Shown here: positions 50,766 through 62,870 of the stretch, piece after piece
Numbering within the stretch: the stretch's first letter is position 1
How the letters are laid out: each line of letters opens with the position of its first letter
Assembly (NCBI RefSeq): GCF_000189635.1
Contig: NW_002476534.1
Location: 434,001 to 498,000, forward strand
DNA length: 64,000 bases
Origin: Tetrahymena thermophila SB210
Lineage: Eukaryota; Ciliophora; Oligohymenophorea; Hymenostomatida; Tetrahymenidae
Direction: 5' to 3'
Position numbers and translations under genes: made by a program
Notes under the pieces: model-generated
What the model was told of the DNA's origin: nothing
The model's database searches: none
What the model saw: the letters and a program-made list of their open reading frames with translations, nothing else

Positions 50766-51369
50766 ATGACTGAAGATTCACCAGAAATTCTTCTATAATC
50801 TGACTTTTCTAATGCTAATACTAATGATGGTATTCATTCAGATCAACTTCAATACTCTTAAGGAAAGTAAAAAATCTTACATAAATATTGAAATTTCTTC
50901 TAATATTTCGCTAGTAAATTATTAAAGATTAAAATATTATTTCTTAAAAATCAGCTTTGATGTGAAGAAGTCTGCTCTGAATTATAAAAAGGACTCAAAG
51001 TCTAACAACAATATGACAAAAAACATAATTAAGCAATACTTTAAATTCCTAATAAACAAAAAGAATTCTGACTTAGTTTCAGATTTTATAACTAACAAAC
51101 CAATAAAATATTCAATAAAATTGATCAAAAAGTATTTTGACAAAATTAATTATAATAACTACACTTTAATAAAGATTATAAAACACGAAAACTATGGAAA
51201 AGGGTTCGAATATTTTTTAACCTTTGAAGTATTAGATGGCCTAGCAAAGAGCAGAGTATAAAATGTTGATGAATACTCTGAACTTATTAATTATTTAAAA
51301 GAATGTTGCAGTGATCATGGTAAAATTAATGACATTCACTACTATAAAAAAGGAAAACCATTTTACTGA
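50766..51369 (+). CDS. Unrecognised Lys-rich small protein, family member H5 (with intron)
   Basis: Two exons, 50766-50866 and 50955-51369, 171 residues. It is the only family member with an intron; the exon-1 frame (MTEDSPEILLQSDFSNANTN) meets TGA if read through, while splicing joins it in phase 2 to FDVKKSALNYKK. Core: MTKNIIKQYFKFLINKK, LVSDFITNKPIKYSIKL, IKKYFDKINYNNYTLIK, IIKHENYGKGFEYFLTFE, SRVQNVDEYSEL, LKECCSDHGKINDIHYYKK. It is the most diverged core (TNKPIKYS replaces the KPxPYS form). Function unknown. The exon-1 assignment is less certain than exon 2. Confidence 0.75.
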
Positions 51370-53630
51370 TAAATTGTACTAATTTTAATTAATTATTCAA
51401 TCATAATAAAATCAATATTTAACTAACTAACTAACTAATCAATCAATACCTTCTTTTAAAAAATTATTATATAAAAAATATATTTTATTTATGCGACTAA
51501 TTAATAGCTATGTATAAAATGATTTTAAATACCTCAAACTAAATCAGTATTTTTAACAAACTATTTAATATATACTTCTATAATTGCATCTGTTTAGGAT
51601 AACTGAAATTTTATTGAAATTTAAGTAGGCTTTAGAAAAAGTACTAATGTTATTTAAAAATATTAATTTATTGCATGCCTTTCAAAGTCAAGCAGTAGCT
51701 AATATAATATTTTACTATTATAATTTTTAAGAATAAAATAAATTATTGATATTTTTATTTTTTAATTTTTTATGATCATCTCTCTTTAGATTATACAAAA
51801 AAAATAAAAGAAATAAATAAATTAAAATAGAAAAATTTCAATAATGATATTAATTTATTATTATAACATCAGGATAATATTACAAGTGACTCAATGTAGA
51901 TATTTTTTATGAATAATGAATGAAAATTTTAATTAAATTGAATAAAGTACTATTCGTTTTAAATAAAAACTTTATAATTATATTTTCAATTTATAATCAA
52001 ATAAATCTCTCTGTTCTGATTTATAATAAACATAATATGAAATTTATATTATTAATAGCAAACAATTGATATATAAAAATTCTATCCATTTATTCTTTTT
52101 AAAAGGCAAATTAAATTGATAAATATTTATAAAACATCTTTTTTATATTTAATATTTTATTTATTTTGTACAGTTGAAAATATATTCAATATTACATAGT
52201 TATTTTATTAGATTATAAAATATACAATTAATTTTCTAAAAATAGTTATTCCGAATCAAAAATAGCACATTATATACATTTGTGAATAAAAATTTAGAAT
52301 CATTTCATCAAATATAAAATAAACTAGCTTAACAATTTGAAATGTTTTTAAATTATTTCATAAGTTAAGTAAATAAATATTTTGAAATTTAAAATCCAAA
52401 AAAATAAGAAATTTTACTATTTCAAAAATATTAAATACTAAGTGAGTAGTGAAGTGAGAACTCTAATATTAGGATGTAAACTACTAAGTAACTAGAAAAA
52501 TTCATAGGATAAATTAAAAATTATGTTTAAATTTAGGATAATTTCTATTGGCTTTTATATTCAAAATAATTATTAAATAAATATGGATATACACAAACAA
52601 CATTACAAATTATTATTATAATTGCATAAATGAAAACAGATAAATATATTTTTCTATCAGTAAAAATACAGTTTATTAATTTTTTATTATAAATTACATT
52701 AAAATTATGTTTTATAGCTAAAACTTTAATTTTTACTAAAAATAAAATACATTTTTTTTTTAATTAAAAAGAAAAAAGATATTAAAATAATCATAGATAA
52801 TTATATAAAACTTTACAAATTATAATTGTAAAAATTATTAAAAAGAATTCTTCAAAGTTAAAATTGTAATCTTTATAAAAATAAAATAAATTTTGTTGAT
52901 ATTTCTTACTTTAAATCCTTAAAGATATAATAAGTGTGATAATATCAAAAAACTTCACAAATTATAATTGTATAAATGATTAGAAGCAAATAAATTCACT
53001 TTTATATCAGTGAAAATGGAGTTTTATTATCAATAATATTTTTATTATGTTTTTATATTTAAAATTGTAACCTTTATTAAAAATAAAATAAATTTTTTTA
53101 TTATTTTTAATTATTAATATTTCATTTTTTATAAATATTAAACTAAATGATTATTTATTTATTTTTATATTTTTTTAAGTAACTAATAACTTTTTGTTTG
53201 TTTGTTTGTTTGTTTTTATAAAATTAAAATATTTTATCTGAAAAAAATATTAAGATATTAGTTAGTTAGTTTTGTTTTCTTTTTTTGAAATTAATATGGA
53301 AATATATTTACGGATGTCAGCTTTAGTTTTAACTGAACTCACAATGAAATTGAATTTAAATAAGATTTTTGTTAATTTGTTAATTGATAGCTTAAATAAT
53401 AAATGAAAAAAAGAAGAGAGATTAGATTTGAATTGAATTGAATTGGAGTGGAGCCATTGCAAAATATTATATTTTAATAGTCATATATAGAATACATAAA
53501 ATTACAAGGAGAAATTAATGATAGATGCATAAATTTATGAATTTTAATAAAATGGTTCTATATCTGATTGGAATAATTTAAATTCCTATCAGATTAGATT
53601 ATGTTTATTTGAAAAAGTTTATTAATTTGT
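51370..53630. other. Spacer between H5 and HSP90, simple-sequence rich
   Basis: About 2.3 kb between the 3' ends of H5 (plus) and HSP90 (minus). It has (aact)n near 51421, a (tttg)n run at about 53195-53215 and a ttag run near 53260. A minus-strand frame at 53262-53462 is not supported. No gene is seen. Confidence 0.5.
53195..53215. repeat. (TTTG)n microsatellite
   Basis: About five uninterrupted copies of ttgt/tttg. Simple sequence, no evident function. Confidence 0.8.
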
Positions 53631-55846
53631 TCAATCAACATCTTCCATAGCGTTGTTGGTGTTTTCAGTCTTTTCAGCTTCTTGCTATTATTTAATAAAA
53701 AATAGGATTTAGAATTAGAATATTACAAATTAATTAATTGAGAAATTTGAGAAATATTTAAAAAATTCAAAAAGCTTACGCTAAGTCCGGGAACTTCTTC
53801 ATCAATGTGAGAGTCGTCCAATTGGAGACCAAGCTTAATCATTCTGTGGATTCTGTTAGCGAAAGAAGAGGGGTCATCGAGGGAGAAACCAGAAGTGAGG
53901 AGGGAGGTTTCGAAGAGTAACCAGATGAGATCCTTGACGGTCTTGTCAGCCTTGTCCTTGTCGGATCTGGTCTTGAGTTCTTAGACGATGGCGTTATCGG
54001 GATTGATTTCCATGGTCTTCTTGGAGATCATATATGTGGACATGGAAGCATCTCTGAGAGCTTGAGCCTTCATGATTCTTTCCATATTGGCGGACCAGCC
54101 GTATTCACCAGTAACGAGGACGCAAGGAGATTCGTCGAGTCTTTGACCAACGACGACCTTTTCGACCTTGTCACCGAGGACTTCCTTGATTTGCTTGCAA
54201 AGAGGTTCGTAGGCAGCCTTCTTTTCTTCGAACTTCTTCTTTTCATCTTCAGTTTATTCGAGTTCAAGACCTTCCTTGGAGCAGTTCTTGAGTTTCTTAC
54301 CGTCGTATTCCTTTAATTGTTGGATGACGTATTCATCGATGGGGTCAACCATGTAAAGGACTTCATAACCTCTCTTTCTAAGGCTTTCAACGAAGGGAGA
54401 AGCAGCAACAGCAGCTCTGGATTCACCAGTAATGAAGAAAATGTCCTTTTGACCTTCTTTCATTCTGGAGACGTAGTCCTTGAGGGTGGTTAATTCTTCA
54501 CCAGACTTGGAGGAGTGATATCTGAGGAAGGAAGAGAGCTTTTCTCTGTTGGCAGAGTCTTCGTGGATACCGAGCTTGAGGTTCTTACCGAATTGTTCGT
54601 AGAACTTCTTGAAGTCTTCTTCGTTATCAGCAACTTCTTGGATAAGGTCGAGGCACTTCTTGACGATGTTCTTCTTGATGACCTTGAGGATCTTGTTGTG
54701 TTGGAGGAATTCTCTGGAGATGTTAAGAGGGAGATCTTCAGAATCAACAACACCCTTAATGAAGTTAAGATATTCGGGGATGAGTTCTTCGCAGTCATCC
54801 ATAATGAAGACTCTTCTGACGTAGAGCTTGATGTTGTTTTTCTTCTTCTTGGTTTCGAATAAGTCGAAGGGAGCTCTCTTGGGGATGAAGAGGATAGCTC
54901 TGAATTCGAGTTGACCTTCAACGGAGAATTGCTTGACAGCTTAGTGTTCTTCCCAATCGTTGGTGAGGGACTTGTAGAAGTTAACGTATTCTTCCTTGGT
55001 GATTTCTTCGGGCTTTCTCATCCAAAGAGGCTTGTTCTTGTTTTATTCTTCGAATTCAGTGTGGACAACTTTAACTTTCTTTTTCTTCTTGTCCTTCTTT
55101 TCGGTTTCTTCCTTAATTTCGGGTTCATCGGTCTTTTCCTTATCTTCCTTTTCCTTTTCTTCATCTTCTTCGTCGGTTTCTTCCTTTTCTTCGGTCTTTT
55201 CAACTTATAATTCGATGGGGAAAGCAATGAATTCAGAGTGCTTCTTGATCAAGTCCTTGATTCTTCTTTCTTCTAAGAATTCTAAGTTATCGTTCTTCAT
55301 GTGGAGGATGATCTTGGTACCTCTGGTGAGCTTTTCAGGGTTTTCATCATCGTTGACGACGGTGAAAGTACCACCAGCAGAGGATTCCCATCTCCATTGG
55401 GATTCATCATCGTTGGACTTGGAGATAACTTCGACCTTTTCGGCAACCAAGTAAGCAGAGTAAAAACCGACACCGAATTGACCAATCATAGAAATATCAG
55501 CACCACTGGAGAGGGCTTCCATGAAGGCCTTGGTACCAGACTTAGCGATAGTACCCAAGTTGTTGATCAATTCCTTCTTGGTCATACCAATACCGGTATC
55601 CCAGAGGGTAAGGGTATTGTTGGCCTTATCGGGAATGATTCTAATTCTGAAGTTAGGTTCAACTTCTAACTTGGCTTTTTCGCTGTCGGTGATGGAAATG
55701 TATCTAATCTTATCCAAAGCATCGGAGGCATTGGAAATCAATTCTCTCAAGAAAATTTCCTTGTTGGAGTAGAAAGTGTTGATGATCAAACCCATCAATT
55801 GTTGGATATCGGCTTCGAAAGCAAAGTGTTCAGCTTGTTGAGACAT
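53631..55846 (-). CDS. HSP90: Cytosolic HSP90 molecular chaperone
   Basis: 706 residues in two exons, 55846-53780 and 53684-53631. HSP90 is an ATP-driven dimeric chaperone for kinases, receptors and other clients. Seen: N-terminal GHKL ATPase domain with [28 protein letters not shown] and [13 protein letters not shown]; an acidic/basic charged linker at about 214-260 ([20 protein letters not shown]); middle domain ([59 protein letters not shown]); a C-terminal dimerisation domain; and the cytosolic TPR-binding tail MEDVD before TGA. Length and motifs match the cytosolic type, not the ER (KDEL) or mitochondrial types. Codon use is markedly more GC-rich and biased than in all neighbours, as expected for very high expression. 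At least four Gln codons are TAA (near 55206, 55044, 54944 and 54254). The 95-base intron lies 18 codons before the end. Confidence 0.98.
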
Positions 55847-55993
55847 TTCTTATGATATATCTTTTTTTTTAATTAATTGCTTTTTTGTGCAAAATTTTTA
55901 TCTTTTGTTTTTTAAATTTTTTAATTAATTTCAAAAATATTTCTTGTTTTGCGATATCTTTTAATAAGACTGATAGCTAATTATTCCTCCTCT

Positions 55994-56006
55994 TCTAGAA
56001 TCTTCA
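55994..56006 (-). promoter_or_regulatory. Perfect heat-shock element upstream of HSP90
   Basis: TTC-ta-GAA-tc-TTC: three alternating pentamers at exact 5-base spacing, about 150 bases upstream of the HSP90 start codon. This is the binding pattern of heat-shock factor (nTTCnnGAAnnTTCn). A chance match in such AT-rich DNA is unlikely but possible. Its position in front of HSP90 supports function. Confidence 0.75.
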
Positions 56007-56056
56007 ACTCTTTGTAGATGTTATAATCTTTCTTTCTTTTTTTCTAAATCATTTCA

Positions 56057-56064
56057 TTCTCGAA
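56057..56064 (-). promoter_or_regulatory. Second, partial heat-shock element
   Basis: TTC-tc-GAA, two correctly spaced inverted pentamers about 210 bases upstream of the HSP90 start, 50 bases from the complete element. It could bind heat-shock factor cooperatively. Weaker than the first. Confidence 0.45.
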
Positions 56065-58899
56065 GATCCCTCTTTAATCAGCCCATTCTAAAAATATTTT
56101 TATTTAATCAAATCCATAATTCTTTTCACTTTAGAAATTTTCTTTTTTCGAATTTATCTTTTTATCATCTCCATATATATATATATATCTTTGCTTGCTT
56201 TCTTACTTTTCAGCTAAATTTTATTTTCTAATTTTTAAATATCCAATACATTCTTTATAATAATTAGCAATGTGCTATAATACATCACTTATTTTATAAA
56301 CACTTTCCTTCCAAAGCGAATTCCATCTAGCCACATTCAGCAATATATTTGAATAACACTCTCCAGCAATAAAAATTAGGCTTAATACCATTTATATTAT
56401 TTATAAAAAAAAGATTGATTGTTTCATTTTTCTCCACTTTGCAAAAATTTAAAAAATAAAATAAAGCAAATAAATATCTAAAAAAGTTAGCAGATTTAAT
56501 AATTAAATATTTCAATTTTCAAAGCACAAACAAAACGTTAATCTTGTATGTATATTTCTATCTCAAATTTTATATCTTTTGCTTAGTAAACAAAATGCTT
56601 TATAATAACAATTATTTTCTTTGTTTTTCTAAATTTTTCTAAATTTTTCTTTGCATAAATAGATTTTTTATCAACTACTTAGAGTATTTATGCAGCATTT
56701 ATTATTCCTATATAATACTTTTCAAATAAAAAACATATTTTTTGGTTTTTTAAAACCTGTCTTCTTCATACTTTGATGTATAAAGCATTAAGCTATAGTT
56801 AGGAATAGTACATGAAAAAGCATGCTAAAAATATCAATTATATAAAACCACATATATAAATAATAGCCAAAATTGAATTAGTTTCTATGCATGATCATTT
56901 TTTTCAAAAAAGCGATAGGGAAATTTATAAATTTAGAATTTCAGTTGAAGAGCCTTTCTATTTTGTTTTATTATTTAAAAATATTTTTTAGGTTCAACAA
57001 ATATTCGAAAATGTATCTAGAATATATAATTTCTTATTTCAAACATTACAAACTATATCAAAATCTACTTGTTTATGATATGAATTGTTAAAAAATATTA
57101 CTTTTAAGTTTTGTTTTGTCATTATTTCATATTTTATTCTAAATTTTGAGAAAATCATTCACTAAATGAAGTTAGCGGTAAATTTTTTTAAAACACAAAA
57201 TCATTCAAAATGATTTTAACGTTAAATTAAAATGAATTTTAGCAATACAAAAGAATGAAAGCAAATTTTCATGGAAATAAAATAATTTGTACGAAATTAG
57301 AAAAAAATACATGAGATCCGCCTTATCTGATTATAATTATCATAAATTCATTGCTTTTATACTAATATCTTTACTAATATTCTAATCAGCGAGATATCAA
57401 AAAGCGTGTAGTTTTTGGAATCTAAGATAGACAGAAATATTTAAAAATCTTATTATCTTTTTATAATCCATAGCTTCTGTGGTATCTAAAAATTCTTTTA
57501 AAATATTTATTTTTTCTCAAACAAAAATACTTTTAAAAGAATAAGTTTAGCAAAAATATTTTAACTCGAATAACAAATACACTTAATTTTTGAGTTATTT
57601 TAGATTGCTATTATAAGGATTTAAACTACCTCATAGTTTTAAATTTATGCAAAATCAAAAAAACTACATCTTATTCATTATTTTTACCAAAATTTTGAAA
57701 AACATGCACAAAATCTATCACTTAAAGTTAATAAGCTAGTTCATAATTAGATTATTCTCCCTTTATCTACATAATTTGAATGTTTATTGCATTTTTCATT
57801 ACAGATTAGTTATAAAAAATAATTATAAATAGATTAAAAATGTTGACTTAATTTAAAAGTTTGTTAGCGTCTTTTTTATATTGTAAAACAAGATACGCCA
57901 TAGAATAATAAATAAAATCAGACTTAAATTGTTTTTATATTATGAACAGCATTCATTAGATTTTTATTTTAAAATTTGTGCTGTTACTTAGTAAAATAAA
58001 GTATTAAGCAATGCATTAACTATGTCTTGCTTGTATAATTTAAATTCAAATATATAATAAAATTGACAGATAATTTTATTGAGTAAAATTCAAAAAAACA
58101 TTTTAAATACTTGAAATTATTAAGATTCATTTTTCATTCATTACCAATTTTATAAACTGAAATCTAGAAATGGATTTTTTGAAGAGAGACGATTTTGAAA
58201 GCAATTTAAAAATTTGATGAATTCTAAAACTTAAATGATCTTCAAGAGAATCAAATAATCAAAAATAAAGAAAAATGAGAAATTAGAAAGATACTAAGGT
58301 TATAATAATCAAATAAAAACACAAAGAATTTATAACAATTAATTTAATTTTTGAGTTCTAATTGCTTTTATTTTTTTTTACAATTTTAACTGTTTAGTTA
58401 GTTGTTCTATTTTTCTTTTTTCTTCAAAAATATCTTTCCCCAATAATCAATCAAAACTCTTAAATTTCTAAAAAATAATAAATTTGCAAATATATAATTT
58501 TTGATATCTTAACTTATTTCATTTCCGATCAATAATAATTCAAAATTCTATTGGATTTTCTATATTCTAAACAATAATAAATACATTATATCAATTCATT
58601 TGCTTACAATTAAAAAACTTATTAGAAAAAAATAATTTTTTTCTAATTTCTAAAAGTTTTATTTTAAATTTCAAATAATATAATAAATAAATAGACAATT
58701 AACATTTTAATGCTTATTCTCTCCTTAAAACAAATCCATTTAAATTCATAGACGACAGATACAATTAAGAATAATAGATCAATTTTTGATTAAGAACAAA
58801 TAGAAATTAATCTATACGTTTAAAATTATTCCAAATTTTAATTTAGAAAAGCTAACTGCTATAAGATTATTCTTAAATTATATATTTTATTCATTAATT

Positions 58900-61697
58900 T
58901 CATTGTTGTATAAGTTCTTCTATATTCAGTTCTTCTTTTAGCAATCCTTACTTTTCTAGATCGTTTTGATTGTTATTAGAAATATTACTCTAATTATTGT
59001 CTCCTTTTTATATGTCTTACAAATGCTATTGACTAGGTAACTTCTTTGATTTTTCTTTTTGCAACTCTTCTTACCTCTTCTTCTTATTTTCAGCTTTGTT
59101 TATGTACATGAGCTGAATAACTCCATATCTATCATACTTAAAAAAAATTAAATTAATTTCCATTTTTTAACTATTTATAATAATTTACTCCTGTTTCTTT
59201 AGCTTTAGTCAAAAGCTTCATCATTGGAGAGAAAAGAAAAACAAGCCATGGGAAGTTAAAAAATCCATATACTGTCTTCATCAGGTAAACAAATTGATAT
59301 TTTTACCAATCTTCTGAGTCATCATAAAATATTAATGCAAGTATTATTAAAGCTAAGCAAATTGCAAAAATAAAAATATCATAAATCATAAAGAATTTGA
59401 TTCTTCCTCCTCTATTTAAAAATAATAACAACAATAAAATAAAATAAATATGAATGTGATTTATGCAATTAAAAAATTACTTTTTTTGTGATAGCTTTAA
59501 ACAACAGAAATCAGTTTCTTAATTTTCATCCTCTTCATTTTGTATTTAAGAGTTATTGTAGTTGATGTTGTATATTTTAGTCTAATTTTATTCATCTATG
59601 ACAGCTTAGTTTTATGACTAATTTTTTGATAAATCTAATTCACTCTTCCTAATGTTGTCCAAAAGCTATTTATTTTAGAAATTCTTTTTCATAGTAGCAT
59701 AGAGAATTTGTCCTTTTTGTTTGGAGCAAGGCAGAAGTAAAAAAGCAATCCAGCATAGTACTATCTGTAGCAAAAATCCAACTATATCACTAACGATGTT
59801 TATTTTTGAACCAGGGCCATTGTTTTTACATTTATAGTAATCCGAAACAGAATTATAGTCGTTTACAGTTGAACAAAAGAAAAACAAGGCATAGCCAAGA
59901 AGAGATCCAGTTACACCCACACTAAAGAATTACATTTTTTTAAACGAAACAATATAAAGAAGAAGTTGCCATTCATCTTATTTATCGATCAAGAGAAAGT
60001 AAAAACCATAAAGAAAGCTTGAAGCACCATAAAGTGGAAAAAGATTTATAAGCAGTATAAACCACCATGAAAATCTCCTAATCTTTTGCCATATTGTTCT
60101 ATTATCTATTTTAAAGTAAATATAGTTTCAAATTGTGTTAAATCTACATTTAAACAAACAAACAAAAAAATACATACATGCTGTTGTTGTGTATAAATAC
60201 CAACTCTTAAGTAAATACCAAGGATATAATAAACAATTGATCTTTGGCTTTTCCTCCACAATATTGATAGGCATTCTTTCATATCCTTCTGGTCTTTTAG
60301 TTAAATTTTATTGTAAACTTATAAAAAAAAAAAAAAAATTTAAGATAATTACTTTAAAGCATCTTTAATTGACTCCTCTATACTAGGCCATATCTCATCA
60401 ACCATATCATGAATGACTTACTTAATTGACTTAAACTAATTATAAAATAAAATAGGAAATTTAGTAAATTAAATCATATTTATATACCAATTAAAAATAT
60501 ATTTATTAACAAATAATGCTTTTGTAAAATTTTAAGTTTTTTGTTAAAAAATAATTATCCATATTTAAAATCCATTTAATCTTTTAAAATGTTTTTCTTT
60601 CTTTTCTTAAAAAAATTAATTTTACAATCAGTTTTTCAAATAAATCACAAATTCTCATTGAAAAATTTATTTTGATAAATTTGAATAAATGCATCCTCAT
60701 ATAATCCTTTGATTTTCGTATTGAGGTGTAGTCTTTTGTAATATATTAAAATAACATGAATATTGATTGTAATTTATTCGTATTTTTATTAATCAAATAA
60801 AATATTAATATCTCTCTATTTTTATTAAAAGTATTTATTTTCCAAAAAAGCAATATTTATTTATCATAATTAACTATAAATTTGAACAATGAATATTTGG
60901 TAATATATTTATTTTTAACTTCGATGAATCTTATTGGCATTTAACTAAATAGATTATGAATACTAAATTCATTTTTTGTAACTGTAAAATTATTAAAATA
61001 ATTATTTGTCTAAAGAGGATGCTAATTAGATCTTTTTTAATTTTAATAGTTTTAAATGATTACCATATAAGGATCTGTAACAAGTCGTTTTACTTTAGGC
61101 TTCTACTTTTCAAGAATTTTTAATATTGCATTTTCTACTTTCAATCTTATCCATATATTAAATTTGTCTTTTTATTATCTCATAATATCTTTATATTTTT
61201 AATCCATAGCAGAGTACTCGTTTGAGACTGTATTTTTAATTTCATTTATTTATCCTGAAGCCTTTTTTATTGCATTTTTGAGAGCATCGTTCTATAGAAT
61301 TATAAATATATATAAATTTAACATTAGTTTTTGTGTGTATTCAACTTACTCCCATTCCAATCTTTTTTTATATTTACTCTGAAAAACTCAATTTTAAATT
61401 CTTGCTGACTGTTTAGTCTTATACCTGATTAGCTTATTGATCAAGATTATCTTTTGGTTAAACATTTTTTTAATCTCCTTGTTTTATATTTTCTTATTTA
61501 AACGATTAATTTATTTCTTTCTGATTATCATTTGATGCTTAAACATTATTGGATTAGTTTTCAGGGTTTAAAATGATTGTATTATCATTTTATTGAATTG
61601 AATTTTGCTCATTCTATGCAGGATTTCCATTATTTTTGTCATTATGAAATATTTTCACCTTAAGAGCAGTAATATTTTCCCCAATTTTTCTAATCAT
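58900..61697 (-). CDS. Multi-span membrane protein with N-terminal helical region
   Basis: About 619 residues, seven exons: 61697-61350, 61291-61064, 60435-60353, 60293-60178, 60105-59481, 59411-59189 and 59136-58900, all in consistent phase. N-terminal ~120 residues are Gln/Asn-rich. Next comes a charged helical stretch (NDALKNAIKKASGQINEIK, VENAILKILEKQKPKVKR, VIHDMVDEIWPSIEESI), then PINIVEEKPKINCLLYPWYL. Membrane segments follow: WWFILLINLFPLYGASSFLY, FFSVGVTGSLLGYALFFFC, IVGFLLQIVLCWIAFLLLP, a hydrophilic loop, IFIFAICLALIILALIF and FFNFPWLVFLFSPMM. The C-terminal tail is charged. The pattern (KxxFFSxG, then a C-rich loop with NNGPG, then LxWIAFLLLP) reminds me of an uncharacterised protist/oomycete family, but I cannot assign function. 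An in-frame TGA lies upstream of the chosen ATG; a further 5' exon cannot be excluded. Intron 2 is long (628 bases). Confidence 0.8.
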
Positions 61698-62870
61698 ATA
61701 AGCAATTCTTATCTTCGAATTGTTTGGTTATGAATCTGTAAATTCTTATTTTTAATTTGGTTTGTTTTATTATTATTATCAAATAGTAATGCCTAAGAAA
61801 AACAAATTACACTAAAATATATGCTAATTACTTATATTGAAAAAACAAATAATATAAAAAAAGAAGAATTTTTGAAAAAATTAAATTCGAGTTAAGAGAG
61901 TTAAAAGAAGTTAAATTCCAGAAATTTTTGTATTTGAATTTTAATTTAATTTATAGAAATAAATAATCTTGGTTGTCTATAAAAAATATAATTGAGAAAT
62001 ACCAAAATATACTGTTTTTTTTTTTAAACGCACTAAATATTTTAAAATTCGAGCAAGAAACAAACATGCTAAACTTGAATTATATTTAATTGAAAAGTTG
62101 TAAATTAAAAATTTTATAATTCATTTCGAAGTTTCAAAATATTTTTATTAATAAATTAGTTTATAAAAATCCCTAATATAACTATGAATGATATTTAGAG
62201 CCATATTAACACCATTATTTTTAAAAAATATTTCTAAAAACTTTTATCTGTATTAATTGTCAATGAAAATATCTTAATATAAATATATTTAATATTTTGA
62301 TTTATTGAAACCATTCTTTTTTTCAAATACTTCTGAAAACTTTTATTTTTTTAAATTATCATCTTAAAAAATAATAAATATTCTTTTTTCAAATACTTCT
62401 GAAAATTTTTATTTATTTAAATCGTTGACGAAAAGATAAAATGGATGTTAATTATCATCTAGTTCAATACACCTTTTATTTCCTAATTGATTTTTAGATT
62501 AATTAAATTTAAGAATAACTAACATATGTTTTTTTTTTAGGGAACATTGAATAAGGTGAGTAGTGAAACAAATATAAAGTTATTTAATTAATATTTTATA
62601 ATTAATAAATAATAGAGGACAAGCTTTTATATGAAGAACCACAAATTGTTTACTTGTTTATATAGCTGACTTTTCATTTAAAATATAAATATAAGATTGA
62701 TGAGATTTGTCATAACTAAATTTTTATTGTTTATTAATTAAAAATCAGTAAATAATTACAAAAATAAAGTAAATAGAAGTAAATAGAAAGTAAAATTATA
62801 AAGAAAAAAACTCAAAATAAAATAAAATAATTCTGAAATAATTAGATCTATTATTTTGGATACTAGTAAA
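61698..62870. promoter_or_regulatory. Divergent spacer between two membrane-protein genes
   Basis: About 1.2 kb separating divergent starts, so it should contain both promoters. It includes an imperfect 66-bp direct repeat at 62314-62418 (listed). No specific promoter element is recognised. Confidence 0.45.
62314..62418. repeat. Imperfect direct repeat upstream of the channel gene
   Basis: The stretch ttcttttttcaaatacttct followed by gaaaa(c/t)ttttattt occurs at about 62314 and again at about 62381, offset about 66 bases. A more diverged version (tatttctaaaaacttttat) lies near 62228. Function unknown. Confidence 0.7.

Larger units (their letters stand above)
55847..58899. other. HSP90 upstream region and gene-free DNA
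   Basis: The first ~400 bases hold the HSP90 promoter with two heat-shock elements and an (AT)n run at about 56173-56188. The remaining ~2.6 kb, to the stop of the next minus-strand gene, holds only low-complexity frames (56327-56515 minus, 56891-57091 plus) that I do not accept as genes. Confidence 0.55.

Noticed and set aside
54062..55772. Several overlapping plus- and minus-strand frames of 60-150 codons across HSP90
   Set aside because: They are shadows of the strongly codon-biased HSP90 frame; only that frame has family motifs.
60135..60368. Plus-strand 77-codon frame
   Set aside because: Antisense to exon 4 and adjoining introns of the multi-span membrane-protein gene.
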